From contig NZ_CP115484.1 in the NCBI RefSeq assembly GCF_027627475.1, positions 4,196,501-4,260,500 on the forward strand: a DNA stretch of 64,000 nucleotides, read 5' to 3'. Numbering within the stretch: the first letter of the stretch is position 1; the number at the start of each line of letters is the position of its first letter. The notes below the pieces were generated by a model, which saw only the letters and a program-made list of their open reading frames with translations, did no database searches and had not been told where the DNA came from. Origin of the DNA: Paenibacillus sp. SYP-B4298. Lineage in GTDB: Bacteria > Bacillota > Bacilli > Paenibacillales > Paenibacillaceae. A program made the translations under genes and the position numbers. Positions 8,523 to 16,759 of this stretch are shown here, one piece after another.

Positions 8523-8534
8523 GAAAAAAATGAA

Positions 8535-8550
8535 ATGTAAGCGCATTAAT
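8535..8550 (+). promoter_or_regulatory. cre-like site (CcpA)
   Basis: ATGTAAGCGCATTAAT differs from the catabolite-responsive element consensus WTGNNARCGNWWWCAW at one defined position. It lies just after the predicted transcription start, where CcpA binding represses. This fits a sugar-uptake operon shut down by preferred carbon sources. Confidence 0.6.
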
Positions 8551-8557
8551 TTACGGT

Positions 8558-8579
8558 AAAATTACAACGTTGTAATTTT
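8558..8579. promoter_or_regulatory. 22-bp perfect palindrome, LacI-type operator
   Basis: The half site AAAATTACAAC (8558-8568) is followed by its exact reverse complement (8569-8579), with the central CG typical of LacI-family operators. Lying downstream of the promoter, it is a likely target of the LacI-type regulator at 12256-13224. Confidence 0.75.
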
Positions 8580-8691
8580 TAACCCAGGCGTTTGAGTAAT
8601 CTGCATCACCCTTCACAATCTTTTTATATTGCGGTCATGATCTTGTCTTACCCTTCTATATTGATCAACGGAACACTGTTCTTCACCCAAA

Positions 8692-8709
8692 ATTTCAAAC
8701 GTTGTAAAT
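8692..8709. promoter_or_regulatory. second, imperfect LacI-type operator
   Basis: TTTCAAAC/GTTGTAAA centred at 8700/8701 matches the arms of the 8558-8579 palindrome with two mismatches in the left arm. The centres are 132 bases apart. It precedes the first permease start and could give DNA looping or a transcription roadblock. Confidence 0.5.
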
Positions 8710-8735
8710 TATATTTCATAAGGAGTCGATATGAA

Positions 8736-9653
8736 GTGAAGCATCGATTGTCAACACTCTCCAGACTGATTCGACGGGATAAATATTTGCTGCTCATGTT
8801 CGCCCCGATATTTGTGTACTACGTCGTATTTCTGTATGTCCCCATGCCGGGCATGCTGCTTGCCTTCCGCGATTTCATGCCGGGCCAGGGTGTGTTCAGC
8901 GGTGAATGGGTAGGGCTGCAATGGTTTGATCAGTTTGTGAACTCAATCTACTTCTGGCGGCTGCTGCGCAATACGTTCCTGCTCGCGTTCCTCCCGCTGC
9001 TGTTCGGCTTCTCTATTCCGATCCTGTTCGCGATCTGCATCGTCGAGATCAAGAACAGCGTGTTCAAGCGCTTTGCCCAGACCGTCACCTATCTGCCGCA
9101 CTTCATCTCGACCGTCGTCGTGGCAGGCATGATCGTGAACTTCCTCTCTCCGACAGACGGCATCGTCAATACGCTACTGGCGAAGCTGGGCATGAATCCT
9201 GTCAACTTCATGATGGAGCCGGGCTGGTTCCGCACGATCTTCACCAGCTCCGACATCTGGCAAAGCTTCGGCTTCAACTCCATCATCTACATCGCCGCTA
9301 TTATGGCGATCGACACCGAGATGTACGATTCGGGCAAGATTGACGGCGTGAACAAGTTTCAGGAGCTATGGCATCTGACGCTGCCAAGCATCAAGCCGAC
9401 GATCGTCATCCTGCTGCTGCTCTCGCTAGGCGGCATTATGAATGTCGGCTTCGAGAAGGTCTACCTGCTCTACAATCCGGCAACCTACGACACGGCCGAT
9501 GTGCTCTCGACCTATGTGTACCGGATGGGGATTATCGGGCAGAACTACGGCTTTGCCACCGCCGTCGGACTATTCAACTCCGTGGTCACCTTTATCCTTG
9601 TACTCACAGCGAATACATTAACGCGGCGGCTTACGAAGATGTCCTTGTGGTAA
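8736..9653 (+). CDS. ABC transporter permease, LplB/YtcP type
   Basis: Inner-membrane permease of a carbohydrate ABC importer (CUT1 type, LplB-like). The protein is 305 residues from the GTG at 8736, which has AAGGAG about ten bases upstream; the frame is open further upstream but that part overlaps the operators and is not protein-like. About six membrane helices are seen. The N terminus YVVFLYVPMPGMLLAFRDF is typical of this subgroup, and the EAA loop is represented by ...DSGKIDGVNKFQELWHLTLPSIKP near residues 205-230. The second permease and binding protein follow directly. No ATPase is encoded here; this subgroup usually uses a shared MsmX-type ATPase encoded elsewhere (known for relatives, inferred here). 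Confidence 0.88.
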   Translation: MKHRLSTLSRLIRRDKYLLLMFAPIFVYYVVFLYVPMPGMLLAFRDFMPGQGVFSGEWVGLQWFDQFVNSIYFWRLLRNTFLLAFLPLLFGFSIPILFAICIVEIKNSVFKRFAQTVTYLPHFISTVVVAGMIVNFLSPTDGIVNTLLAKLGMNPVNFMMEPGWFRTIFTSSDIWQSFGFNSIIYIAAIMAIDTEMYDSGKIDGVNKFQELWHLTLPSIKPTIVILLLLSLGGIMNVGFEKVYLLYNPATYDTADVLSTYVYRMGIIGQNYGFATAVGLFNSVVTFILVLTANTLTRRLTKMSLW

Positions 9654-9704
9654 GCGCCCCATCCCATTTTGCTCCATCATCCAGCCAAAGGAGAGCTGCT
9701 CGTT

Positions 9705-10586
9705 ATGAAGACTTCCACAAGCGATCGTTCCTTTTACTTGCTTGTTCACCTGTTCACCCTGATCGCTGTACTGGTCACCCTCTACCCCTTCCTGTACGTC
9801 GTCAGTGTGTCGTTCAGCTCGGTGGACGCCATCGAGAAGCAGAGAGTATTTTTCTATCCGGTCGAATTCACATTATCAGGGTACAAGATGGTGCTGCAAT
9901 ACCGCGAGCTATGGGTGTCCTTCTACAATACAGCCTGGTACACCATCGTCGGCACACTGCTTAATATTGTAGCAACCTGCATGGCGGCCTTCCCGCTCTC
10001 GCGTGCACAATTTTTTCTGCGGAGGAAGCTGAACTTCTTCATTGCCTTCACCATGTACTTCTCCGGCGGCCTCATCCCGGCTTACATGCTCATTACCTCG
10101 CTCGGGCTGTACAACAGCCGCTGGGTCATGGTGCTGCCGATCCTGGTCATTACCTTTAACGTCATGATCTGCCGCTCGGCCTTTGAGAGTATTCCGAATG
10201 AAATCTTCGAGAGCGCGAGCATCGATGGCGCCAACGAGCTGACGATGCTGTATCGTCTTGCCGTTCCGATTATTAAGCCGACACTAGCTGTTCTGACGCT
10301 CTACTATGCCGTCTACCACTGGAACAATTTCTTTACCGCCCTGCTCTATCTGGGCAAGCAGGATCTGCAGCCGCTCCAGATGTTTCTGCGACGAGTGCTC
10401 ATTATGGCCTCGCCGGAGGTCATGCAGAAGATGGGCGGCGCCATGACCAGCAATGCGCTAGCCGTATCCTCGTTGCAGGTTCGGTATGTATCGATCGTCG
10501 TCAGTATCCTGCCGATCATCACCATTTACCCTTTTATCCAACGGTACTTCGTCAAGGGCATTACCCTCGGAGCCGTGAAAGGATAG
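9705..10586 (+). CDS. ABC transporter permease, LplC/YtcP type
   Basis: Second permease of the importer, 293 residues from the ATG at 9705 (AAAGGAGAG upstream); the frame can be read back to a TTG at 9669 without RBS support. Six predicted helices. The EAA-type loop is FESASIDGANELTMLYRLAVPIIKPTLAV around residues 168-195. The C-terminal YPFIQRYFVKGITLGAVKG is a strong signature of the LplC/YtcP/AraQ group. It lies 51 bases after the first permease and 42 bases before the lipoprotein, so the three form one transport operon. Confidence 0.9.
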   Translation: MKTSTSDRSFYLLVHLFTLIAVLVTLYPFLYVVSVSFSSVDAIEKQRVFFYPVEFTLSGYKMVLQYRELWVSFYNTAWYTIVGTLLNIVATCMAAFPLSRAQFFLRRKLNFFIAFTMYFSGGLIPAYMLITSLGLYNSRWVMVLPILVITFNVMICRSAFESIPNEIFESASIDGANELTMLYRLAVPIIKPTLAVLTLYYAVYHWNNFFTALLYLGKQDLQPLQMFLRRVLIMASPEVMQKMGGAMTSNALAVSSLQVRYVSIVVSILPIITIYPFIQRYFVKGITLGAVKG

Positions 10587-10628
10587 ATTGCACGACTAAC
10601 TGTTCATAACTAAGGGAGGAACAAACAG

Positions 10629-12230
10629 ATGAAGATTACAGGGGCAAGCAAGATCGCATTGACCGCATGGCTCGCCGTGAGCCTGGCCGGGTGCTCCGGC
10701 GGAGCAGGAACGACAGCAGGCAACGGCAACAGTGCCGCGCCGGAAGGCGAATCGCAATCGACCTACACCTATACAGGCTCGGGGCCGGTTACCGATCAGA
10801 AGGACGCGAGGCTGTCCATCCTGGCGACCAACGCCTGGACAACTAACGTCGATCTGTCCACCGCTGCCATCGTCAAGCAGGTCGAGAGCAATGCTGGCGT
10901 GAGTGTGGATTGGGACTTGATCCCGCCGCAGAACTATGCCGATGCAGTCAGCCCGCGGCTCGCTGCCGGGATGGATCTGCCGGACATCGTGTACTTGCCG
11001 GATCAGGATCAATTGATGAAATATATTAAAAGCGGCTTGTTCCTGTCTCTCGACGAGTTGTATGATAAGTATGGAGTCAATCTGAAGAAAATCTATGAGA
11101 AATCTCCAGCGATCAAGGCAAGTCTGACGACACCCGACGGCAAAATGTATTACGTGCCGCAGCAGACGCTTACCCGCAACTATATGCCATTATTTATGAT
11201 CAATCAGCGCTGGCTCAGCAAGCTGAAGCTGCAGGAGCCGACCACTCTGGACGAATTCACCGAGATGCTGCGCAAATTCAAGTCAGAGGACCCGAACGGC
11301 AATGGCAAGGCCGACGAAATCCCGCTGTCCATGGAAGCCAAGTTCGTCCCGATGGCGTTCGGCCCGGCATTTGGCCTGGATCTGTCCAATAACTTCTATG
11401 CCGATGATCAAGGCAAGGTGCATTTCAGCTATTATGAGCCAGCATACAAGGACTATCTCACTTACTTGAACGGGCTGTACAAGGAAGGGCTGCTGACTGT
11501 TGACTACGCGAGCACCACGGCAGACCAGGTGACCTCCCGCATCTCACAGGATGTAACCGGAGCCACCTTTAATTTTAGCTGGTACCAATCGATGGTCTAC
11601 AGCCCGCTGTTCGCCGACTATGATCCGAGCGAGCCGATCTTCAAGGGCATTCCGCCGCTCAAGGGGCCTTACGGCGACGCATTCTACATTGGCCGGACAC
11701 CGGTCAGCGGCATCTTCGGCATCTCCAAGAATAGCAAAAATCCGGAGCTCGCCTTCAAGTTTCTCGATTACGGGGTAAGCGAGGAGGCGCAGACCTTGTA
11801 CACCTGGGGTATTAAGGACGACACCTACACCGAGCAGAACGGCGTGAAGACATTCACAGAGAACGGCAAGAACAATGAATATATTCAGAAGCTGGGCATT
11901 GGGCCGGTCAATCTGCCGAACATTCAATCGACAGACGCGGCCGATGCTACCGTAGCGCCTTGGCACGCCAAGCTGGACAAGGAATTCGAGCAATACGTGC
12001 GCGAGCCATTCCCGTTCGTATACGCACTGTCGGATGAGGCATCCATTGAGAGCACCACGATGCCAGACGTAACCACGTATGTGCAAGAGATGAACTTCAA
12101 GTTCATTAGCGGCGAGGCGCCGCTCGACAAGTTCGACAGCTATATTCAGACGCTGAAGAGCATGAACATCGACCAGGTCATCGCCGGAAGACAAGCGCAG
12201 TATGACCGGTACATGGCCGCACAAAAATAA
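10629..12230 (+). CDS. ABC transporter substrate-binding lipoprotein, LplA-like
   Basis: Extracellular solute-binding protein of about 530 residues, the size typical of LplA/YtcQ proteins that bind oligosaccharides. A lipoprotein signal peptide ends in the lipobox LAGC with Cys22, so it should be anchored on the outer face of the membrane. The mature N terminus is low complexity (Gly/Ser/Thr), then binding-protein-like segments follow (PDIVYLPDQDQLMKYIKSG; SKNPELAFKFLDYGVSEEA). GGGAGGA sits eight bases before the ATG. Substrate is not readable from sequence; the downstream pectinesterase suggests pectin or rhamnogalacturonan fragments. Confidence 0.9.
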   Translation: MKITGASKIALTAWLAVSLAGCSGGAGTTAGNGNSAAPEGESQSTYTYTGSGPVTDQKDARLSILATNAWTTNVDLSTAAIVKQVESNAGVSVDWDLIPPQNYADAVSPRLAAGMDLPDIVYLPDQDQLMKYIKSGLFLSLDELYDKYGVNLKKIYEKSPAIKASLTTPDGKMYYVPQQTLTRNYMPLFMINQRWLSKLKLQEPTTLDEFTEMLRKFKSEDPNGNGKADEIPLSMEAKFVPMAFGPAFGLDLSNNFYADDQGKVHFSYYEPAYKDYLTYLNGLYKEGLLTVDYASTTADQVTSRISQDVTGATFNFSWYQSMVYSPLFADYDPSEPIFKGIPPLKGPYGDAFYIGRTPVSGIFGISKNSKNPELAFKFLDYGVSEEAQTLYTWGIKDDTYTEQNGVKTFTENGKNNEYIQKLGIGPVNLPNIQSTDAADATVAPWHAKLDKEFEQYVREPFPFVYALSDEASIESTTMPDVTTYVQEMNFKFISGEAPLDKFDSYIQTLKSMNIDQVIAGRQAQYDRYMAAQK

Positions 12231-12255
12231 GCTTGCTGTGAGGGGTTAATGACGC

Positions 12256-13224
12256 TTGATAACCATTAAAGACATTGCCAAATTGGCCGGGGTAAGCTAC
12301 AGCACCGTATCCAAAGCGCTGAACGGCGACCCCCGCATCAAACACGAGACGAGGCAGAAGGTGCTGCAGATTGCAGAGAAGCATCAGTACCGCAAAAACA
12401 TTCTGGCCAGCCAGCTCTCAACAGGCCGCAGCAATATTATCGGGTTCGTGCTGGATGAGCTAAGCAATCCGCTGTTCGCCACCATCTCGGGTAACTTGCA
12501 CGCAGAATTGAAAAAGCGCGGCTACCAGATGATACTCGTTGTCGCAGATGATGGCCTGGACGTCTTCAGCCAGTTGCGTGTGGATGGGTGCATTCTGTGG
12601 GATTACGCGCTCGATAACCGCGAGGCATTCTGGAAGCGATATTCCACCCTGAGTATGCCCTGCTTCGTGCTCGGTACAGATGAGACGCCTAACTCGCCCT
12701 ATATTAAGATCGACCGCAAGGAAGGCATCTATATGGCAGTAAAGCATCTTCAGGAGCAGGGTCATCGGCGAATCGGCTTCATCGGCAACTCGCAGCTTGT
12801 GAAGCTGGAGGGCTACCGCGAGGCGCTGCAGCGGACAGGGCTGGCGTTCAATCCGGCTCACGTGCTGCCCGCGCACTCCTCCTGGGAGGACGGCTACTTC
12901 GCCATCCGCAATTACAGCTTTGATGCCGATTCGCCGACCGCATTCATCGGCTTGAACAACCTCGTCACCCGCGGAGCGCTGCGAGCCTTGCTTGAGGCCG
13001 GACAGCTTGTGCCGCAGGATATCTCGCTGATCGGCTACGATGATCTCCCGGACATGCAATATGCGGAGGTAGCGCTGACGACCATCGGCCCTCCGCTAGA
13101 CGAATTGGCTGCTCAGGCAGCCGAACTGATTGTGGCGCTCATTCGGGATGAGGAAGTCGACTATCCGGTTGTCATCCAGCCCAAGCTGTACCACCGCAGC
13201 TCTGTCGGATTATGCCGCGGGTGA
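12256..13224 (+). CDS. LacI-family transcriptional regulator
   Basis: Cytoplasmic repressor of 322 residues with an N-terminal LacI helix-turn-helix (ITIKDIAKLAGVSYSTVSKALNGDPRI, residues 2-28), hinge helix NILASQLSTGRSN, and a periplasmic-binding-protein-like ligand domain. TTG start preceded by GAGGGG. It lies 25 bases after the binding protein, so it is probably cotranscribed and autoregulated. The palindromes at 8558 and 8692 upstream of the operon are the obvious targets. The effector is probably a sugar imported by the transporter (inference). Confidence 0.9.
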   Translation: MITIKDIAKLAGVSYSTVSKALNGDPRIKHETRQKVLQIAEKHQYRKNILASQLSTGRSNIIGFVLDELSNPLFATISGNLHAELKKRGYQMILVVADDGLDVFSQLRVDGCILWDYALDNREAFWKRYSTLSMPCFVLGTDETPNSPYIKIDRKEGIYMAVKHLQEQGHRRIGFIGNSQLVKLEGYREALQRTGLAFNPAHVLPAHSSWEDGYFAIRNYSFDADSPTAFIGLNNLVTRGALRALLEAGQLVPQDISLIGYDDLPDMQYAEVALTTIGPPLDELAAQAAELIVALIRDEEVDYPVVIQPKLYHRSSVGLCRG

Positions 13225-13300
13225 GCTGGCTGGGTAATGCTTGATGGCGATGAACAGCACTCCTATACAGGTGCGTTCAGCCTGCAAAGTATTGATAGCA

Positions 13301-13380
13301 ACAGTTAGCGGCAGTTAACAGCAGTTAGCAGTATCTAGCAGCAGCTAGCACATCCAGTAGAATCGAGCAGCATCCGTGCT
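13301..13380. repeat. short tandem repeat with a 10-base period
   Basis: Eight decameric units in register. The first five are closely related (variants of GCAGTTAGCA: acagttagcg, gcagttaaca, gcagttagca, gtatctagca, gcagctagca); the last three are degenerate. The tract lies between the LacI gene and the pectinesterase. Confidence 0.7.
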
Positions 13381-13438
13381 GCCTGGAGCAATCGACCACA
13401 GGGATATGTTTTCTATAGAGATTGGAGCGAACTTAACG

Positions 13439-14485
13439 ATGAGCAAGCAAGCAGAGAGGACATGCCGGTTGATTGTGGCATGGGACGGAAGCGGGGATTA
13501 CCGGACGATTCAGGCCGCACTGGATGCAATTCCTGCGGATACGGATCAGCGCTTCACGATCGCAATTCGAGCTGGCGTGTATGAGGAGAAGCTGACGATT
13601 GACAAGCAAGGGGTGCGGCTCGTAGGCGAAGGCGCGGACAAGACCGTCATTACGTATCACGACCATGCCTTGAAAACCTTCCCTAATGGCGAGCTATATC
13701 ATACCTTCCATTCCTACACCGCCATCATTGTGGCAGACGATGTGACGGCAGAGGATCTCTCCTTCGTCAATACAGCGGGCCCTGGAGCACAGGTTGGACA
13801 GGCGCTCGCCATGTATGCGGACGGAGACCGCACTGTCTTTCGGCGTTGCCGCTTCGTCGGCCATCAGGATACGATCTTCACCGGCCCCCTCCCCGAGCGC
13901 CCCATCGACCGCAGCTACTTCGGCGGCCCGCGCGACGGTCTGGAGCGCCGCAAGCTGCGCCAGTATTACGAGGATTGCTATATTGAGGGAGACGTTGATT
14001 TTATATTCGGCTCGGCGACGGCTGTCTTTCACCGTTGCGAGATCTACTCCAAGAATAGGCTGTCCGGTGACGAAGCGGCCGCCGGAGCGGTTAACGGCTG
14101 GATTACCGCAGCCTCCACTCCCCCGGATGTGCGGTTCGGCTATGTGTTCATCCAATGCAGGCTGACCGGCGATGCTCCGCCCGGGTCAGTATATCTTGGC
14201 AGACCTTGGCGCAATGATGCGAAGGTATGCTTCCTCCATTGCTGGATGGATGCCCATGTGCACGCTGAGGGCTGGCACAACTGGGACAAGAAGGAGGCGG
14301 AGGCAACCGCCGTATTTGCCGAATACAACAGCTCCGGCCCCGGACAACCGCAAGGCGAGCGCCGCGTGGCCTGGGCCAGAGCGCTGAGTGCCGAGGAGGC
14401 TGCTGAGTACGAGCCGAACCGGGTGCTGTCCGGTGACGACGACTGGGCGCCACATGTCCCTGTCCCTGGAAGCAACCATATATGA
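13439..14485 (+). CDS. cytoplasmic pectinesterase (CE8)
   Basis: Removes methyl esters from galacturonan. The 348-residue protein (ATG at 13439, GGAG 11 bases upstream) has the family motifs in order: GQALAMYADGD with Gln121, GHQDTIF with Gln143-Asp144, GDVDFIFGSA with Asp187, and LGRPWR near 253-258, i.e. the two catalytic aspartates and the arginine. No signal peptide is present, so it should act inside the cell on imported methylated oligogalacturonides, in keeping with the upstream transporter. It is separated from the LacI gene by 214 bases containing the decamer repeats, so it may have its own promoter. A longer reading from a GTG at 13376 lacks an RBS. Confidence 0.92.
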   Translation: MSKQAERTCRLIVAWDGSGDYRTIQAALDAIPADTDQRFTIAIRAGVYEEKLTIDKQGVRLVGEGADKTVITYHDHALKTFPNGELYHTFHSYTAIIVADDVTAEDLSFVNTAGPGAQVGQALAMYADGDRTVFRRCRFVGHQDTIFTGPLPERPIDRSYFGGPRDGLERRKLRQYYEDCYIEGDVDFIFGSATAVFHRCEIYSKNRLSGDEAAAGAVNGWITAASTPPDVRFGYVFIQCRLTGDAPPGSVYLGRPWRNDAKVCFLHCWMDAHVHAEGWHNWDKKEAEATAVFAEYNSSGPGQPQGERRVAWARALSAEEAAEYEPNRVLSGDDDWAPHVPVPGSNHI

Positions 14486-14503
14486 CCCCCTGACCTTAAC
14501 GAC

Positions 14504-14533
14504 GAATAGGGCAGCCAGTCGGCTGCCCTATTC
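14504..14533 (+). terminator. terminator after the pectinesterase gene
   Basis: Perfect 13-base stem (14504-14516 with 14521-14533) and a four-base loop, 18 bases after the stop codon. The T tract is weak. Confidence 0.75.
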
Positions 14534-14703
14534 TGTCCTTCATTCGCCGTGCTCCCCATATCCCTGACGCTCTCCAATCCGTCGCCCCAGCGGACACACG
14601 ACTGGATGAGATGATGCAACTCCTCGGCTGTTCGTTGCTGCGGGTGGCTCACCATAAGACGGCTTCACTCCATATGCTCCATATGCCTACACTACACTGC
14701 CAG

Positions 14704-15681
14704 CTATATAGGCTGTCTGGAATCCGCCGCTAGCACGCGATACTGCTTCGCCTCGCCAGATGAGCCGCAGCCGCCGATCTCTACCGTCTTCCAGGTCTGG
14801 ACGATAGCGTTATACTGCTGCAGCTTCTGCTCCCCGGCCGGGGCATATTCAATCCGCACTCGTACCTCATCCGCTTCGCCCATCTCCTGACTCGCCTGCT
14901 TCACATAGCGATCCCATTCCCAGCCGAAGGAGGCGAGCAGCTCGCGCTCCGCCACCTGCTCCACGCCCTGTATCATGCTCCAGCCGCGGTAATGACGGTA
15001 CAGCTCGGCAGCCGGCTTATGACGCTGCACCAGAATATCCAGTTGCTCCTGCTGCATATTGGCCCAGTATCGGCCCGCCGGGAACTCGATGAGCGTCGGA
15101 GCATAACGATGCCCGCCGAAGTGGGTCGTGCACCACACCCGCACATCATCCCGCTGTCCGTACTGCTGCTGTACATATTCATAGGCAGGATAGCCGAAGC
15201 GCCCGCAGCAGGCATCATGCTCGCCATGCGCGCAGACGAACAGCTCGCGGCGTCCCGCTACCGGCACTTCCAGCCATTGGGAATACGCGTCCAGCCTTCC
15301 AGGATTCACCTCAGAGCCGATAAGGGCGTCCGCCAGGCTCTCAACCTGGTTATATGGCACCACATAGCTTGCCAGCTCGAAGCCAGAGCACGGGTAACCC
15401 GGATGCTGCATGTAGAACAGACGCACCATCCCTTCCGGGGAGCGCTTCTGCGGGCAATACAGCGCCAGCGGCTTCGCCACCCTCCCCTCCTTGGCATGAT
15501 GCTTGATGATCTGCATCAGCCCCTCAGGATACCGGGCATTCAGCTCTGCCGCAGCAGGCCACGGCATCGGCAGCTCGATGAACAGATAGCGCTTGTGCAT
15601 TGTACCCGAACCGATCGGGTCCTCTCCTTGAGCCTGAGAGATAAGCGAGCAGAGCTGCGCGTTGTCTTCCATGTCATTCAT
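14704..15681 (-). CDS. sucrase/ferredoxin-like family protein
   Basis: A 325-residue protein with the sucrase/ferredoxin-like (thioredoxin-fold [2Fe-2S]) pattern: VCAHGEHDACCGRFGYPAY around residues 166-184 supplies a Cys/His cluster, and VWCTTHFGGHRYAPTLIEFP follows, the second half of the signature. Members are thought to bind an iron-sulfur cluster, but the physiological role is poorly defined and the 'sucrase' name is historical. The ATG at 15681 is preceded by GGAGG at nine bases; a longer frame to 15774 overlaps a promoter-like element and is unlikely. It is a single gene with no obvious partners. Confidence 0.82.
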   Translation of the reverse strand: MNDMEDNAQLCSLISQAQGEDPIGSGTMHKRYLFIELPMPWPAAAELNARYPEGLMQIIKHHAKEGRVAKPLALYCPQKRSPEGMVRLFYMQHPGYPCSGFELASYVVPYNQVESLADALIGSEVNPGRLDAYSQWLEVPVAGRRELFVCAHGEHDACCGRFGYPAYEYVQQQYGQRDDVRVWCTTHFGGHRYAPTLIEFPAGRYWANMQQEQLDILVQRHKPAAELYRHYRGWSMIQGVEQVAERELLASFGWEWDRYVKQASQEMGEADEVRVRIEYAPAGEQKLQQYNAIVQTWKTVEIGGCGSSGEAKQYRVLAADSRQPI

Positions 15682-15754
15682 ACTCTTCTTCCTCCATTGA
15701 TGTATGTCGGTCATCGTTCCAGCCTGCTTGCGTTCACACTGTCCTTCTCCAGCT

Positions 15755-15763
15755 ATTATAGCA
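15755..15763 (-). promoter_or_regulatory. extended -10 element
   Basis: Minus strand TGCTATAAT (TGnTATAAT) about 75 bases upstream of the sucrase/ferredoxin-like start. No matching -35 hexamer is evident, as is common for extended -10 promoters. Confidence 0.45.
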
Positions 15764-15903
15764 CGTGAACGCACCCATCCGCCCCCCTGTTTCCGCCATT
15801 TTGCCAGGCTGTCTAGGCAATTGGAACAGTTCAGCCTGGCTGCACGCCCCTCTATCCTGCCTCCGCTTCAGGATGTCGGCACATGGCTGGAACGCTACAC
15901 ACA

Positions 15904-15937
15904 TAAAACAGGCAGCGAGCCTGTTGCTCGCTGCCTG
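15904..15937 (-). terminator. terminator of the sigma-54 catabolic operon
   Basis: Perfect 11-base stem, CAGGCAGCGAG (15909-15919) with CTCGCTGCCTG (15927-15937), seven-base loop, followed on the minus strand by TTTTA. It lies 50 bases after the stop of the last SDR gene and closes the operon that starts near 26.2 kb. Confidence 0.8.
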
Positions 15938-15986
15938 ATCCATCGCAGCCGCACCGAAGTCATCAGTGCTGCCGATGACCTGCGGT

Positions 15987-16745
15987 CTATTTCGCCGTAT
16001 ATCCTCCATCCACCGGAATGCCGGCGCCCGTAATGGCGCTGGACTCGTCCGAGGCGAGGAACAACGCCGTATGGGCGATCTCGACTGGCATGATTGTGCG
16101 CCCGATCGGATGAATGTCATCGATCGACTTGAGCACCTCCTCCCGCCCGCCGAACAGCTCGGCATGGCGGTCGTTGAAGGCGGTGTCCACCCAGCCCGGA
16201 CAGATGCAATTGACCCGAATGCGGTCGACGGCGCAATCGAGCGCCATCGCCTTGGTCAGCATCAGAATCGCCCCCTTCGAGGACACATAAGCGGCCAGGC
16301 GCGGCTCGGCGACGTAGCTATTGGCCGAGCCCATATTGATGATGGCGCCCCCGCCCTTTTCTCTCATCCCCGGAATGACCGCCCGTGAGAGCAGAAACAT
16401 CGACTTCACATTGACTGCATATGTGCGATCCCATATGTCCTCAGTCAGTTCGAGGATGGAGCCAGGGATGTTGATTGCAGCATTGTTGACCAGAATATCG
16501 GGCGCTCCGAACTGAGCGGCCGCGAACTGCGCAAGCCGCTGCACCGAGGCGCTGTCCGATACATCGGTCTGGCAGAATAGCGCTCGGCCGCCGGCTAACG
16601 CTAGCTGCTCGGCCGCTGCTTCCCCGTGAGAATCAATATCGGCCAGCACAACAGCGGCTCCTTCCTCTGTAAACCGTTTGGCGATCTGATAGCCGATGCC
16701 GCCTGCGGCGCCGGTTACAATTGCAATTTTGCCTGCTAATCTCAT
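15987..16745 (-). CDS. SDR-family NAD(P)-dependent oxidoreductase
   Basis: Classical short-chain dehydrogenase of 252 residues: cofactor motif TGAAGGIG at 11-18, NNAAIN near 87-92, active-site Ser (MGSANSY) and YVSSK for the catalytic Tyr-Lys pair near 153-157, and C-terminal GIPVDGGYTAK. It would oxidise or reduce an alcohol/ketone; the substrate is unknown. The ATG has GGAGG seven bases upstream. It is the last gene of the sigma-54-linked operon, 14 bases after the APC permease. Confidence 0.9.
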   Translation of the reverse strand: MRLAGKIAIVTGAAGGIGYQIAKRFTEEGAAVVLADIDSHGEAAAEQLALAGGRALFCQTDVSDSASVQRLAQFAAAQFGAPDILVNNAAINIPGSILELTEDIWDRTYAVNVKSMFLLSRAVIPGMREKGGGAIINMGSANSYVAEPRLAAYVSSKGAILMLTKAMALDCAVDRIRVNCICPGWVDTAFNDRHAELFGGREEVLKSIDDIHPIGRTIMPVEIAHTALFLASDESSAITGAGIPVDGGYTAK

Positions 16746-16759
16746 TGTAATGCCTCCTT

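Noticed and set aside
8592-8735. N-terminal 48-codon extension of the first permease
   Set aside because: It would be translated from the operator region, lacks an RBS and is unlike family N termini. GTG at 8736 has a good RBS.
14140-14655. 171-codon minus-strand frame opposite the pectinesterase
   Set aside because: It runs through the pectinesterase and its terminator hairpin. Shadow of a GC-rich coding strand.
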